A stretch of 64,000 bases of DNA from Mucilaginibacter sp. OK098 (GCF_900142915.1 NZ_FRCM01000004.1:62001-126000); one strand, 5' to 3'; shown: positions 27,749 through 35,822, counted from the stretch's first letter. The notes: a model not told the origin generated them from the sequence alone. A program made the numbers and translations.

Positions 27749-28570
27749 ATGCAAATCAAGTTTTTTTGCCCCAAATGGGGTTCTGATAATATTACGTGGG
27801 ATGACTTTTGCGCGAAGGTAAAAGCAGCAGGCTATAACGGGGTTGAAACGCCCATACCTTTTGATGATACCGAAAGGAACGAAATTGTTAGCGCCTTAAA
27901 AAAACACGGACTTTTGTTGATAGCCCAATATTATCAGTCGTTTGAAAAGGATTTTAACGAGCATAAAAAGAGTTTTAAAAGACACCTGGAATATTTAGCC
28001 GGCCTACAGCCCTTATTTATCGACTCGCAAACCGGGAAGGATTATTTTACTGCGACTCAAAACAGCGAACTTTTTGAAATTGCAGCTGAGGTAACTAAAC
28101 AAAGCGGGGTAGTTATCGCACATGAAACGCACCGGAATAAAGCACTGTTTGCTGCACATATTACAAATGAATTACTGGAAGCTAACCCCGATGTAGTGAT
28201 CACTGCTGATTTTTCGCACTGGTGCAATGTTTCTGAAAGCTTGTTGGAGCAGCAGCAGGAAGCAGTTGATATGGCAATAAGCAGAACCATACACATCCAT
28301 GCCAGGGTTGGTCATGCCGAATCGGCCCAGGTATCCGACCCACGGGCTAAAGAATGGAGCTCTGAGGTAGAAGCACACCTTAAATGGTGGGATCAAATTA
28401 TACAGCACCGGTTAAAAAGTGGTGCCCCGTTTGCAACAATAACACCTGAATTTGGGCCAGCCCCTTATATGCCTGCATTACCTTACACTAAAATGCCGGT
28501 CGCCAATCAATGGGATATTAATGTTTATATGATGGGGATGCTTAAAAAGCGATATGCGCATATCATTTAA
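27749..28570 (+). CDS. Sugar phosphate isomerase/epimerase-like TIM barrel protein
   Basis: A 273-residue cytoplasmic protein of the xylose isomerase-like AP_endonuc_2 superfamily. Motifs include AGYNGVETPIPFD (about 30-42), LFIDSQTGKDYFT, GVVIAHETHRNKALF, VVITADFSHWCNVSE and a metal-type HIHARVGHAESAQVSDPR near residues 182-199. The ordered His/Glu/Asp positions fit a divalent metal site. Many family members act on keto-sugars, inosose or dihydroxyacid compounds, so the substrate cannot be fixed. It stands alone with a 107-nt gap before it and no signal peptide. Confidence 0.8.
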   Translation: MQIKFFCPKWGSDNITWDDFCAKVKAAGYNGVETPIPFDDTERNEIVSALKKHGLLLIAQYYQSFEKDFNEHKKSFKRHLEYLAGLQPLFIDSQTGKDYFTATQNSELFEIAAEVTKQSGVVIAHETHRNKALFAAHITNELLEANPDVVITADFSHWCNVSESLLEQQQEAVDMAISRTIHIHARVGHAESAQVSDPRAKEWSSEVEAHLKWWDQIIQHRLKSGAPFATITPEFGPAPYMPALPYTKMPVANQWDINVYMMGMLKKRYAHII

Positions 28571-28620
28571 TTAATTCCACATAATAATCATTAGTTTGGC
28601 TGCTTAATTTAATTCCCCTA

Positions 28621-29492
28621 ATGCCTGAATTTATATCCAAACTGCAATATAAAACCTGTGAAGACGGAGAGTATTATGAGGAAAAAAGCCGAACCCTTGA
28701 TGAAACAATCACATTAATAAAAGAATTTCCATGGGTAAGAGAACAATATGCTGATGTTGAGTTAACCGGGCCATCGGTAACTATATTGGATTCGCAGGGC
28801 AACTACTTAAAAGCTGGAATTTATTTTGGCGGGAGATTTTCATTGTATTATCTTGACACTAAAAATCATTTTTATGAGCTTAAACAAATCAATATTGACA
28901 AAGTATACAATGCGGTAATTGAACTTTTTAACGGACAAATTGATCTGCAAAGTTTTAAAAAGCATTCACTGGAGTTTGGTAAAAAAAACTATTTCCTCAC
29001 GAAGAATTTCGAATATGGGATTAAACTTTGGAAAGTGATTATGATAAGTGTTTTCTGGAACAGTGCTTTCATATTTCTTTTGTTTTTGTCCGTTGCTGCT
29101 ATACAAATGAAACCGGCAGAAATTAGCATAATATTTATAATCCCAACATTAATAATTGGCAGGATAATAGCTCGAATTTTGAAAAATACTACAGGTTCAG
29201 AAACCAATATCTAAAAATTTCAAGAGGCGATGATGAGTTTGTATTTGGTGATAATCAGACTAAAATCAAAACTTATAATAAGGTGGATATAAGTAAAATT
29301 ATACATTATATGAATAAAAATTCACGTAGCGCCAATTTGATTGAAATAATTGAGGTGGTTTTTAAAGATGGTTCAAGCATTAGTTTTACAAATGTTTTAA
29401 TATCAGACTACGAATTTTCCTTTAAGTTTTCGGATAAATGGAAGCTTTCACCAATCCCTATTGAGCGGACTTCTATTTTAAAAATGTTATAA
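28621..29492 (+). pseudogene. Frameshifted copy of a membrane protein of unknown family (upstream tandem paralogue)
   Basis: The frame starts MPEFISKLQYKTCEDGEY and stays open for 197 residues to 29214. The homologous continuation lies in another frame, joining near 29160-29185 (EKYYRFRNQYLKISRGDD) and ending at 29492. One missing base, or two extra, would restore a 290-residue protein matching the 294-residue paralogue at 29523. Two hydrophobic stretches occur before the break. The frame change falls just after an AATTTTGAAAAAT run. I read it as a pseudogene; a sequencing error is possible. Start by analogy with the paralogue, where the 20 nt upstream and first codons are nearly identical. 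Confidence 0.75.
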
Positions 29493-29522
29493 CTAGCTTG
29501 GTTGCTTAATTTAATGCCCCTG

Positions 29523-30407
29523 ATGCCTGAATTTATATCCAAACTTCAACACAAGAATTACGAGAAGGGCGAGTTTTCTGATGAAAAGGCAAGAAGCCTT
29601 GATGAAACTATTGAGCTGATAAAAAAATTTCCTTTTGATAACGAGCGTACTCTTACCGATATTCAACTAACCGGCCCATCGGTTACCATACAGGATGAGT
29701 ATGTAAATTATTTAAAGATAGGCCTTTACTTTAACGGCAAATTTTGTTTGTATTATTGGGATTGCGATAATCACCTGTATGAATGTCATGTGGCAGATCT
29801 GCCTGGTGTACTGGCAATAACTACCGATTTTTTTAACGGGCAGATAATTCTGAAAGATTTTGAAAAACATTTATTCAATATCGGCAACCAGGCTCATTTT
29901 GTTACCAGCTACTTTGAGTACCGGGAAAAACTTTGGCGTATTATATTGCTCACAGGCTTAATGCTTCTTTATGGAGGTTTCTTTGTTGTTGCAGACGCCA
30001 CAGTGTTTGCCATTAACACACCATGGTATTTACGCTTATTACTTGCAGCGGTGTCAGCCCTGTATTATTTTTTACTTGGCAAGATCTATTACAATGCGAT
30101 TGTTAACCGGGATAATTATCTTCAAATATCAAAAGGAAATGATGTGTTCTCATTCGGATACAACCAGCAGGAAATAAATACTCACAACAAAAACAATATC
30201 AGCGAAATAGTGACTTACGTAAGCAGCGGGTCAAAAAACCCTAATTTTGTAGAAGCGTATGAGATAAGTTTTAAGGATGGCAGCAGTATTAAATTTACGA
30301 ATATGCTGATTCCGTCATCTGCCTTCCATACAAAGTTTACAGATAGTATGGACAACCTGATCATTCCATTTACAACGGGGAAGAAGAGCCCTTTGAAAGT
30401 TTTATGA
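29523..30407 (+). CDS. Membrane protein of unknown function (intact tandem paralogue)
   Basis: A 294-residue protein from the ATG at 29523 (MPEFISKLQHKNYEKGEF), chosen because the upstream copy begins at the same point. An N-terminal soluble region of about 140 residues (LTGPSVTIQDEYVNYLKIGLYFNGKF) is followed by two membrane segments (about 149-170 and 175-195, the hairpin typical of a PH-like membrane protein). A C-terminal beta-rich region has VEAYEISFKDGSSIKFTNMLI. I do not recognise the family. It is probably an inner-membrane protein with both ends in the cytoplasm. Not homologous by eye to any other gene in the window except its tandem copy. Confidence 0.7.
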   Translation: MPEFISKLQHKNYEKGEFSDEKARSLDETIELIKKFPFDNERTLTDIQLTGPSVTIQDEYVNYLKIGLYFNGKFCLYYWDCDNHLYECHVADLPGVLAITTDFFNGQIILKDFEKHLFNIGNQAHFVTSYFEYREKLWRIILLTGLMLLYGGFFVVADATVFAINTPWYLRLLLAAVSALYYFLLGKIYYNAIVNRDNYLQISKGNDVFSFGYNQQEINTHNKNNISEIVTYVSSGSKNPNFVEAYEISFKDGSSIKFTNMLIPSSAFHTKFTDSMDNLIIPFTTGKKSPLKVL

Positions 30408-30553
30408 AAAAGGCAGACAATAACGGCCTGCTAACTTTCAAAACGAAATTTTACCAAATAAAATTCTGTTTGCCTTACTAATTTTCAAAAAAATAAAATT
30501 TTCTATTGACAATTCCATTTTTACATGTACATTTACATCGCAAACAAAAAGAA

Positions 30554-30619
30554 ATGAAATTTAACAGCGCATATTTTTATGGTTACTACTTTTACTTTAC
30601 CAGTAAGAGCCGGGACTAA
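30554..30619 (+). CDS. Phe/Tyr-rich leader peptide of an attenuator
   Basis: A 21-residue ORF, ATG at 30554 and TAA at 30617, encoding MKFNSAYFYGYYFYFTSKSRD. Residues 7-15 contain eight aromatic residues in nine (five Tyr and three Phe); no Trp. It ends exactly over one arm of an antiterminator and precedes a terminator 28 nt before pheA. This is the layout of classic amino acid attenuators: when charged tRNA-Phe or tRNA-Tyr is scarce the ribosome stalls in the aromatic run. Too short for an automated gene call. Its role is inferred; the sequence and the pairings are directly visible. Confidence 0.88.
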   Translation: MKFNSAYFYGYYFYFTSKSRD

Positions 30620-30677
30620 TATGCACTAACAAACATATAAGAAACTGAAAAGTCCCGGCCAAAAACCGGGACTTTTT
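30609..30677 (+). promoter_or_regulatory. Transcription attenuator of pheA (antiterminator/terminator switch)
   Basis: Segment 1 (30609-30617, GCCGGGACT) lies in the last codons of the leader ORF and pairs over 9 bp with segment 2 (30651-30659, AGTCCCGGC) to form an antiterminator. Segment 2 also pairs with segment 3 (30666-30676) to form the terminator, so the two states exclude each other. A ribosome that reaches the stop codon covers segment 1 and leaves segment 2 for the terminator. A ribosome stalled at codons 7-13 leaves segment 1 free. Expected effect: pheA and possibly downstream genes are expressed when Phe/Tyr is low. Confidence 0.87.
30648..30677 (+). terminator. Rho-independent terminator of the pheA attenuator
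   Basis: A perfect 11-bp stem (AAAAGTCCCGG at 30648-30658 with CCGGGACTTTT at 30666-30676), 7-nt loop and TTTTT ending at 30677. It lies 28 nt before the pheA ATG and would stop transcription before that gene. Confidence 0.88.
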
Positions 30678-30705
30678 GCTTTAAAGCGATTTAGGAACAA
30701 CATTA

Positions 30706-31614
30706 ATGAAAAACGAAAATCTGAGAGTTGCAATACAGGGGATCCGCGCTTCGTTTCACGAAGAGGCCGCATTGAAATATTTTGGTGAAAACATCCAGAC
30801 CATTGAATGCAATTCTTTTAAGCAAACATTCGAGGCTTTAAAAGACAAAAATGCCGATTATGTGGTGATGGCTATTGAAAACAGCATTGCCGGTAGTATT
30901 TTGCCTAACTACTCGCTGTTGCTGAGCTATGCCTTCCCGGTGGTTGGGGAAATTTACCTCCCTATCCAGCTGCATTTAATGGCGTTGCCGGGCGTAAAAT
31001 TTGAGGATGTTAAAAATGTAACCTCCCATCCTATCGCTATTCGCCAGTGTGTTGACTTTTTTGATGAATACCCGCATTTAAATATTATTGAAAGCAATGA
31101 TACGGCGGCCTGCGCCAAACGTATCCGTGATGAACAACTTACTGATACCGTTGCCATTGCCAATACCCTGGCTGCAAGGCTTTACGGATTGGATGTTTTG
31201 GAACGCAGGATAGAATCGAACAAAAAGAACTTTACCCGCTTTTTGATCCTTACCCATCACGAAAACGTAACTAAAACACATCCAAACAAAGCTTCGCTGT
31301 GTTTTCAGGTGAGCAATAAGGTGGGCGCGCTGGCAAAAGTGCTTAACATCTTCGCCGAGCAAAGCCTCAACATGAGCAAGATCCAAAGCATGCCTATCTT
31401 AGGCAAGCGTAACGAATATAATTTTTATGTAGATGTTGAATGGGATGATGCCAAACATTATGATACAGCTATCCGACAGATCTTGAAATACACCCAAAAC
31501 TTCAACATCCTGGGCGAATATGAAAGGCATGATGATGAAAATGAAAAATTGCCAAAAACAGTGAAGAATGTAAAAGTGCCGAGAACTTATATAAATATGA
31601 AGAAGATGGGATGA
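30706..31614 (+). CDS. pheA: Prephenate dehydratase
   Basis: A 302-residue monofunctional prephenate dehydratase, which makes phenylpyruvate from prephenate in phenylalanine synthesis. The catalytic domain (about 1-185) has AIQGIRASFHEEAALKYFG, VMAIENSIAGSILPNYSLL and the substrate-site SNDTAACAKRI. A C-terminal regulatory ACT domain (about 200-285) starts with KASLCFQVSNKVGALAKVLNIFAEQSLNMSKIQS, which contains the ESRP-like region that binds phenylalanine for feedback inhibition. It lies directly behind the Phe/Tyr attenuator and is followed by the DAHP synthase-chorismate mutase gene. No tyrA is present between them. Confidence 0.96.
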   Translation: MKNENLRVAIQGIRASFHEEAALKYFGENIQTIECNSFKQTFEALKDKNADYVVMAIENSIAGSILPNYSLLLSYAFPVVGEIYLPIQLHLMALPGVKFEDVKNVTSHPIAIRQCVDFFDEYPHLNIIESNDTAACAKRIRDEQLTDTVAIANTLAARLYGLDVLERRIESNKKNFTRFLILTHHENVTKTHPNKASLCFQVSNKVGALAKVLNIFAEQSLNMSKIQSMPILGKRNEYNFYVDVEWDDAKHYDTAIRQILKYTQNFNILGEYERHDDENEKLPKTVKNVKVPRTYINMKKMG

Positions 31615-31620
31615 GGGGGA

Positions 31621-31769
31621 AGTCGGAAAAGTCCGGAAGTCGGAAAGTCCGAAAGACAGAAATGAAGTAAGAAATCTGAGGTCAGAATTCTGAAATAAAA
31701 CAGCCAAAAACAATTAAAATAAATAAAAATTAATCTTCCGGACTTTCGGACTTTACCGACTTTCGGACT
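31621..31769. repeat. Inverted pair of GTCGG/AGTCCG repeats between pheA and the DAHP synthase gene
   Basis: The left arm (31621-31655) has units AGTCGGAAAAGTCCGG and AGTCGGAAAGTCCG. The right arm (31734-31769) is its approximate reverse complement, with CTTCCGGACTTTCGG then CTTTACCGACTTTCGG. They could form a large stem around about 78 nt. A related copy lies at 47929-47956, shorter by one 8-nt unit. Confidence 0.7.
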
Positions 31770-31779
31770 AACAAAAAAA

Positions 31780-32910
31780 ATGATGAAACTGAATTTAAAC
31801 ATACAACCATTAAGCTCATGGATTAAAACCGGCAGTGAGCCTTTATTAATTGCAGGTCCGTGCAGTGCCGAAACTGAAGATCAGTTAGTAGCAACAGCAC
31901 ATTTACTAGCAAAAACCGGCAGAGTATCTGCTTTACGTGCTGGTATCTGGAAACCACGTACCCGTCCGGGAGAGTTTGAAGGTATTGGCAGCATTGGTTT
32001 GGAATGGCTTAAACGCGCTAAAGAAGAAACCGGCTTGCCTACTGCTGTTGAAGTTGCTACTGCAAAACACGTTGAAGAAGCTTTAAAAGCGGGTGTTGAT
32101 ATTTTATGGGTTGGCGCACGTTCAACCGTAAACCCTTTTACTGTACAGGAAATTGCTGATGCGTTGCGCGGCGTTGATGTACCTGTGATGGTTAAAAACC
32201 CGGTAAACCCTGATCTTTCATTATGGGTTGGCGCTTTGGAACGCATCAACAATGCGGGTATTACCAAGCTTGCCGCTATTCACCGCGGGTTTTCATCACA
32301 CGAAAAAAGCGCCTTCCGTAACGAGCCTATGTGGGACCTTGCAATCGGCCTTAAAACACTGGCTCCTGAATTGCCTTTAATTAATGATCCAAGCCATATT
32401 ACCGGCAACCGCGACCTAATAGGTTACATTTCACAAAAAGCCCTTGACCTGGATATGCAGGGCTTAATGATAGAGTCGCACATTGACCCAACCGTTGCCT
32501 GGACAGATGCCAAACAACAGGTTACTCCGGATGCTTTGGTTGAGATCATTAAACACTTAACATTGCGCAAACCAGAGATCCGCAATTCTGAAGTTAAAGA
32601 TAAGCTGGAAGAATTACGTAACCAGATAGATAAAATTGATGACCTGGTGATCCAGAAAATGGCTGAACGTATGAAAATTGTTGAGCAGATTGGTAATTAC
32701 AAAAAGGACAACAACATCACAATTTTACAGGTTAACCGTTGGGATGAGATCCTGAACAAACGTACCAACTATGCTAAAGCCCTTAAATTAAGCACTGAGT
32801 TTACTGAGAAACTGCTGGAACTGATCCACGCTGAATCTATCCGTAAACAAACCGAGATAATGAATAAAGACGAAGCGGGACAAGCAGCAGACAAATTAAC
32901 GCACGCGTAA
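31780..32910 (+). CDS. Bifunctional DAHP synthase/chorismate mutase
   Basis: A 376-residue fusion. The N-terminal 3-deoxy-7-phosphoheptulonate synthase domain (about 1-262) has LLIAGPCSAETEDQ, SALRAGIWKPRTRPGEFEGIG, VEVATAKHVEEAL, DILWVGARSTVNPFTVQ and INDPSHITGNRD, matching the small KDO8PS-like DAHP synthases. A C-terminal type II chorismate mutase (AroQ) domain spans about 268-355 (ELRNQIDKIDDLVIQKMAERMKIVEQIGNYKK). This catalyses the first committed step of the shikimate route and the branch to prephenate in one polypeptide, so the mutase domain may confer feedback control by prephenate or an aromatic amino acid. The fusion is typical of Bacteroidota. Confidence 0.95.
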   Translation: MMKLNLNIQPLSSWIKTGSEPLLIAGPCSAETEDQLVATAHLLAKTGRVSALRAGIWKPRTRPGEFEGIGSIGLEWLKRAKEETGLPTAVEVATAKHVEEALKAGVDILWVGARSTVNPFTVQEIADALRGVDVPVMVKNPVNPDLSLWVGALERINNAGITKLAAIHRGFSSHEKSAFRNEPMWDLAIGLKTLAPELPLINDPSHITGNRDLIGYISQKALDLDMQGLMIESHIDPTVAWTDAKQQVTPDALVEIIKHLTLRKPEIRNSEVKDKLEELRNQIDKIDDLVIQKMAERMKIVEQIGNYKKDNNITILQVNRWDEILNKRTNYAKALKLSTEFTEKLLELIHAESIRKQTEIMNKDEAGQAADKLTHA

Positions 32911-32933
32911 ATTTTATTCAACCTGGCAAATCT

Positions 32934-32955
32934 GAGACGCGAAGCATCGTGTCTC
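32934..32955. repeat. Short hairpin repeat (GAGACGCGA / TCGTGTCTC)
   Basis: The two 9-nt arms pair with one G-T position around the loop AGCA. Elements of this form are common in Bacteroidota intergenic DNA; only one copy was noticed in this window. Confidence 0.5.
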
Positions 32956-32987
32956 TACAAAATGTATTTTTAATATATCGTAGAAAC

Positions 32988-33005
32988 GCCCGGATAAATC
33001 CGGGC
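32988..33005. repeat. Short inverted repeat before aroA
   Basis: GCCCGGAT, AA, ATCCGGGC is a perfect 8-bp inverted repeat, 21 nt before the aroA ATG. It has no T tract after it. It could hinder or modulate transcription or translation of aroA, or be repeat debris. Confidence 0.45.
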
Positions 33006-33026
33006 ATTTCCGAATGAATATTTACA

Positions 33027-34319
33027 ATGAAGCATAACATCATCCTTACAAAAAAAAGCAAATCAGTAAAAGGCACAGTACAGCTCACCGGTTCAAAAAG
33101 TGAATGTAACCGCGCCCTGGTAATTGAAGCGCTCAGCAACGGTAAGGTAAAGGTTGAAAATATATCAGACGCGGCGGATGCAGTTTTGCTTGCAAAAATT
33201 TTGCGGGCGGAGATTAAAGATCAGAGATTAGAGATTAGCGGTATTAATTCTTCCGAAATCGAACATCCGATATCCGAAATCAACATCGGTCCGGCAGGTA
33301 CAGCTATGCGCTTTTTAACTGCATATCTTACACTGCAGGATGAAGAAGTGATATTAACCGGCAGTGAGCGGATGAAACAGCGCCCTATAGGGATTTTGGT
33401 GGATGCTTTGCGTGAGTTGGGTGCACAAATAGAATACGTTGAAAACGAAGGCTTCCCTCCTATCAAACTAAAAGGTAGCTTAGTACAGCAATCCAATAAG
33501 GTCAGTATAAAAGGAAATATAAGCAGCCAGTACATCACTGCGCTATTGCTTATAGCTGCCCGGCTGCCTTTAGGTTTGGAACTGCATATTGAAGGCGACT
33601 TAACATCCCGCCCTTATGTGGAAATGACGCTGGCCATGCTGCAGACCGCAGGCATTCAGCATAGCTGGCAGGGTAATGTAATTTCCATCCAAAACCAGGA
33701 ATTCACAACTACTTCATTGTATATCGAGCCGGACTGGAGCGCAGCCTCCTACTGGTATGCTATAGCTGCATTGGCCGACGAGGCTGAGCTATATTTACCG
33801 GGCCTAACCCAATACAGCTTACAGGGCGACAGCGTTATAACCGAGATAATGGCCAACTTTGGGATTACCTCGCAGTTTAAAGATGGCGGTGTTTATCTGC
33901 AAAAGGAAGTAAAGGCAATATCGCGCAAGATCTTTGATTTAAAAGAATGTCCTGATCTGGCCCAAACAATTATTGTGGTATGCGCCGCATTGGGCCACGA
34001 AGCTACCTTTACCGGGCTGGAAACACTGAAGATAAAAGAAACCGACCGCATAAAAGCCCTGCAAAATGAGCTTGCCAAAATTGGTGTAAAGCTGATTGAA
34101 AAAGGCCAGGTTTATAAGCTGGACTGCAGCGAAAAACAGATCCCCCAACGTATATTTGTTGATACCTACGACGATCACCGGATGGCGATGGCTTTTGCAC
34201 CGCTGGCATTACTGATCCCGGAGATTGAAATTGAAGATGCCGATGTGGTTGAAAAATCATACCCGGCATTTTGGAAAGATTTGGAGAAGGTGGGATTTGA
34301 GGGCGAGGTAAGAGGATAA
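33027..34319 (+). CDS. aroA: 3-phosphoshikimate 1-carboxyvinyltransferase (EPSP synthase)
   Basis: A 430-residue shikimate-pathway enzyme that joins shikimate 3-phosphate and phosphoenolpyruvate. Visible motifs are VQLTGSKSECNRALVIEAL (about 13-31), IGPAGTAMRFLTAYL (about 89-103), ERMKQRPIGILVDALRELG (about 114-132), NISSQYITALLLIAA (about 162-176) and the late KIKETDRIKALQNELAKIG (about 332-350) plus DTYDDHRMAMAFAPLAL (about 375-391). The glyphosate-site stretch is PAGTAMR rather than the usual GNAGTAMR, which may affect inhibitor sensitivity. Downstream of the DAHP synthase gene by 116 nt; followed after 289 nt by aroC. Confidence 0.94.
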   Translation: MKHNIILTKKSKSVKGTVQLTGSKSECNRALVIEALSNGKVKVENISDAADAVLLAKILRAEIKDQRLEISGINSSEIEHPISEINIGPAGTAMRFLTAYLTLQDEEVILTGSERMKQRPIGILVDALRELGAQIEYVENEGFPPIKLKGSLVQQSNKVSIKGNISSQYITALLLIAARLPLGLELHIEGDLTSRPYVEMTLAMLQTAGIQHSWQGNVISIQNQEFTTTSLYIEPDWSAASYWYAIAALADEAELYLPGLTQYSLQGDSVITEIMANFGITSQFKDGGVYLQKEVKAISRKIFDLKECPDLAQTIIVVCAALGHEATFTGLETLKIKETDRIKALQNELAKIGVKLIEKGQVYKLDCSEKQIPQRIFVDTYDDHRMAMAFAPLALLIPEIEIEDADVVEKSYPAFWKDLEKVGFEGEVRG

Positions 34320-34326
34320 GCCCAAC

Positions 34327-34349
34327 CGTCATTGCGAGGAACGAAGCAA
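34327..34349. repeat. Ubiquitous CGTCATTGCGAG element
   Basis: Begins CGTCATTGCGAGG and continues AACGAAGCAA. This sequence is common as a dispersed repeat in many bacterial genomes. It sits just after the aroA stop codon, with no coding role. Confidence 0.6.
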
Positions 34350-34412
34350 ACTTTGAACTATGCAAATCAGGGAGCGGTATGCTATGTGGTGAGCAATTAA
34401 CTTGTGGCTTTA

Positions 34413-34542
34413 GCGCCCTTGTTGGTGTTGTCACCAACAAGTTGGACTAAGTTTGTGTATAGCAGATAGCCTGTAAGCTAGTTGTGCAATAATACAAACC
34501 ACGTAGTATAATTCCTTTTGTTGGTGACAACACCAACAAAGG
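34413..34542. repeat. Two opposite-facing copies of a CTTGTTGGTG hairpin element
   Basis: Copy 1 (34413-34441) has perfect 10-bp arms, CTTGTTGGTG and CACCAACAAG, with loop TTGT. Copy 2 (34514-34542) has TTTGTTGGTG and CACCAACAAA with loop ACAA, which is the reverse complement of copy 1's loop, so it is inverted. A degenerate third copy lies at 21723-21753. The pair flanks about 72 nt with no other visible function, inside the 289-nt aroA-aroC gap. Confidence 0.75.
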
Positions 34543-34564
34543 CAGTAACAACAAACAATAAATA

Positions 34565-34600
34565 ATCCGCACATTTGCACATTCGCAAATCTGCACATCT
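34565..34600. repeat. ATCCGCACAT repeat upstream of aroC (copy 1)
   Basis: A string of GCACAT-like units (ATCCGCACATTTGCAC then ATTCGCAAATCTGCAC). A matching copy lies at 35773-35810. Both lie just before a gene start (aroC at 34609, MFS gene at 35823). Confidence 0.6.
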
Positions 34601-34608
34601 ACACAATT

Positions 34609-35718
34609 ATGGCAGGCAATTCATTTGGACAACTATTCAGGATAACAACATTTGGCGAATCGCATGGCGAAGCTATTGGTGTAATTATTGATGGCTGTCC
34701 AGCACAGCTGGATGTTGACCTGGATTATATCCAGGGTGAGCTTGATAAACGCAAACCCGGCCAGTCAAAGATCACTACACAACGCAAGGAAAGTGATACT
34801 GTAAAAATACTTTCGGGCGTATTCGAGGGAAAAACAACGGGCACCCCTATTGCCATGCTGATCCCTAATGAGGACCAGCGTTCAAAGGATTACACCCATA
34901 ATGTTGATGTATTCCGTCCCTCACATGCCGATTATACTTATCAGGCCAAATACGGCATCCGCGATCATCGGGGTGGCGGCAGGTCATCAGCCCGCGAAAC
35001 TGCTGCACGCGTTGCCGCGGGGGCGTTGGCAAAGCTGTTACTAAAAACCCAGGGCATTGAAATAGTAGCCCATGTAAGCAGCGTTGGCAAAATTGATGCG
35101 CCAAACGTGGAGATAAAAAGCGCTCAGGAATTTATTGATGAGCGCGAAAAGAATATCGTTCGCTGTGCAGACCCGGCAACTGCAGAGGAAATGATAGAGT
35201 ACATTGATTCCATCCGCAAGCAAGGTGATACGGTTGGCGGTAAAGTAAGCTGCCATATTTTAAATTGCCCGGTTGGCTTAGGCGAACCGGTGTTTGATAA
35301 GCTGCATGCCGATTTGGGTAAAGCAATGTTAAGCATTAACGCGGTACATGGCTTTGAATATGGCTCGGGCTTTTCAGGCAGCGAGATGCGGGGATCGGAG
35401 CATAACGACATCTTCATCAAAAATCATTTAGGCGATATTGGAACGCTTACCAATTATTCAGGCGGGATCCAGGGCGGTTTAAGCAACGGCATGCCAATTG
35501 ACTTTAAAGTAGCCTTTAAACCCGTTGCCACCATTATGCATAACCAGGCTACTATTGACAGTGAAGGCAATGCTGCCGAAATTTCAGGCAAAGGCCGTCA
35601 TGACCCTTGCGTAGTGCCAAGAGCCGTGCCTATTGTTGAAGCCATGGCCGCATTGGTTTTGGCAGATCATTGGCTGAGGAACAGAAATTCAATAATGCCT
35701 TCTGCTTTTCCTTACTAA
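34609..35718 (+). CDS. aroC: Chorismate synthase
   Basis: A 369-residue enzyme that converts EPSP to chorismate using reduced FMN. Signatures: [16 protein letters not shown] (about 16-31), [20 protein letters not shown] (about 48-67), [20 protein letters not shown] (about 120-139) and GSEHNDIF. Normal length. The final enzyme of the common aromatic pathway, here 289 nt after aroA; the gap contains several repeats, so transcription may be separate or partial. A long hairpin follows 8 nt after its stop codon. Confidence 0.97.
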   Translation: MAGNSFGQLFRITTFGESHGEAIGVIIDGCPAQLDVDLDYIQGELDKRKPGQSKITTQRKESDTVKILSGVFEGKTTGTPIAMLIPNEDQRSKDYTHNVDVFRPSHADYTYQAKYGIRDHRGGGRSSARETAARVAAGALAKLLLKTQGIEIVAHVSSVGKIDAPNVEIKSAQEFIDEREKNIVRCADPATAEEMIEYIDSIRKQGDTVGGKVSCHILNCPVGLGEPVFDKLHADLGKAMLSINAVHGFEYGSGFSGSEMRGSEHNDIFIKNHLGDIGTLTNYSGGIQGGLSNGMPIDFKVAFKPVATIMHNQATIDSEGNAAEISGKGRHDPCVVPRAVPIVEAMAALVLADHWLRNRNSIMPSAFPY

Positions 35719-35725
35719 TCCGCGA

Positions 35726-35758
35726 AGATTTGTCAACTTTTAAAAAGTTGACAAATCT
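35726..35758. terminator. Strong hairpin after aroC
   Basis: A perfect 15-bp stem (AGATTTGTCAACTTT at 35726-35740 with AAAGTTGACAAATCT at 35744-35758) with a tiny loop. It lies 8 nt past the aroC stop and is followed by a TATCTTTC tract. It probably terminates the aro transcripts; a T-run is only moderate. Confidence 0.6.
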
Positions 35759-35772
35759 ATCTTTCAACAAAA

Positions 35773-35810
35773 CATCCGCACATCTTCATATTCGCACATC
35801 TGCACATTAT
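35773..35810. repeat. ATCCGCACAT repeat upstream of the MFS gene (copy 2)
   Basis: Matches the 34565 copy in most positions (ATCCGCACATCTTCAT then ATTCGCACATCTGCAC). It ends 12 nt before the MFS start codon, so it lies in the region expected for the mRNA leader. Confidence 0.6.
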
Positions 35811-35822
35811 CTTTGTGTAACC

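Noticed and set aside
28621..29492. Programmed -1 frameshift in the first tandem membrane protein
   Set aside because: No XXXYYYZ-type slippery heptamer lies in frame near the junction (the sequence there is TTG AAA AAT), and the intact copy next door needs no shift. A plain frameshift mutation or read error is simpler.
35670..35822. MFS start overlapping aroC at 35670
   Set aside because: It adds 51 polar residues with no membrane segment; the ATG at 35823 starts just before the first membrane segment.
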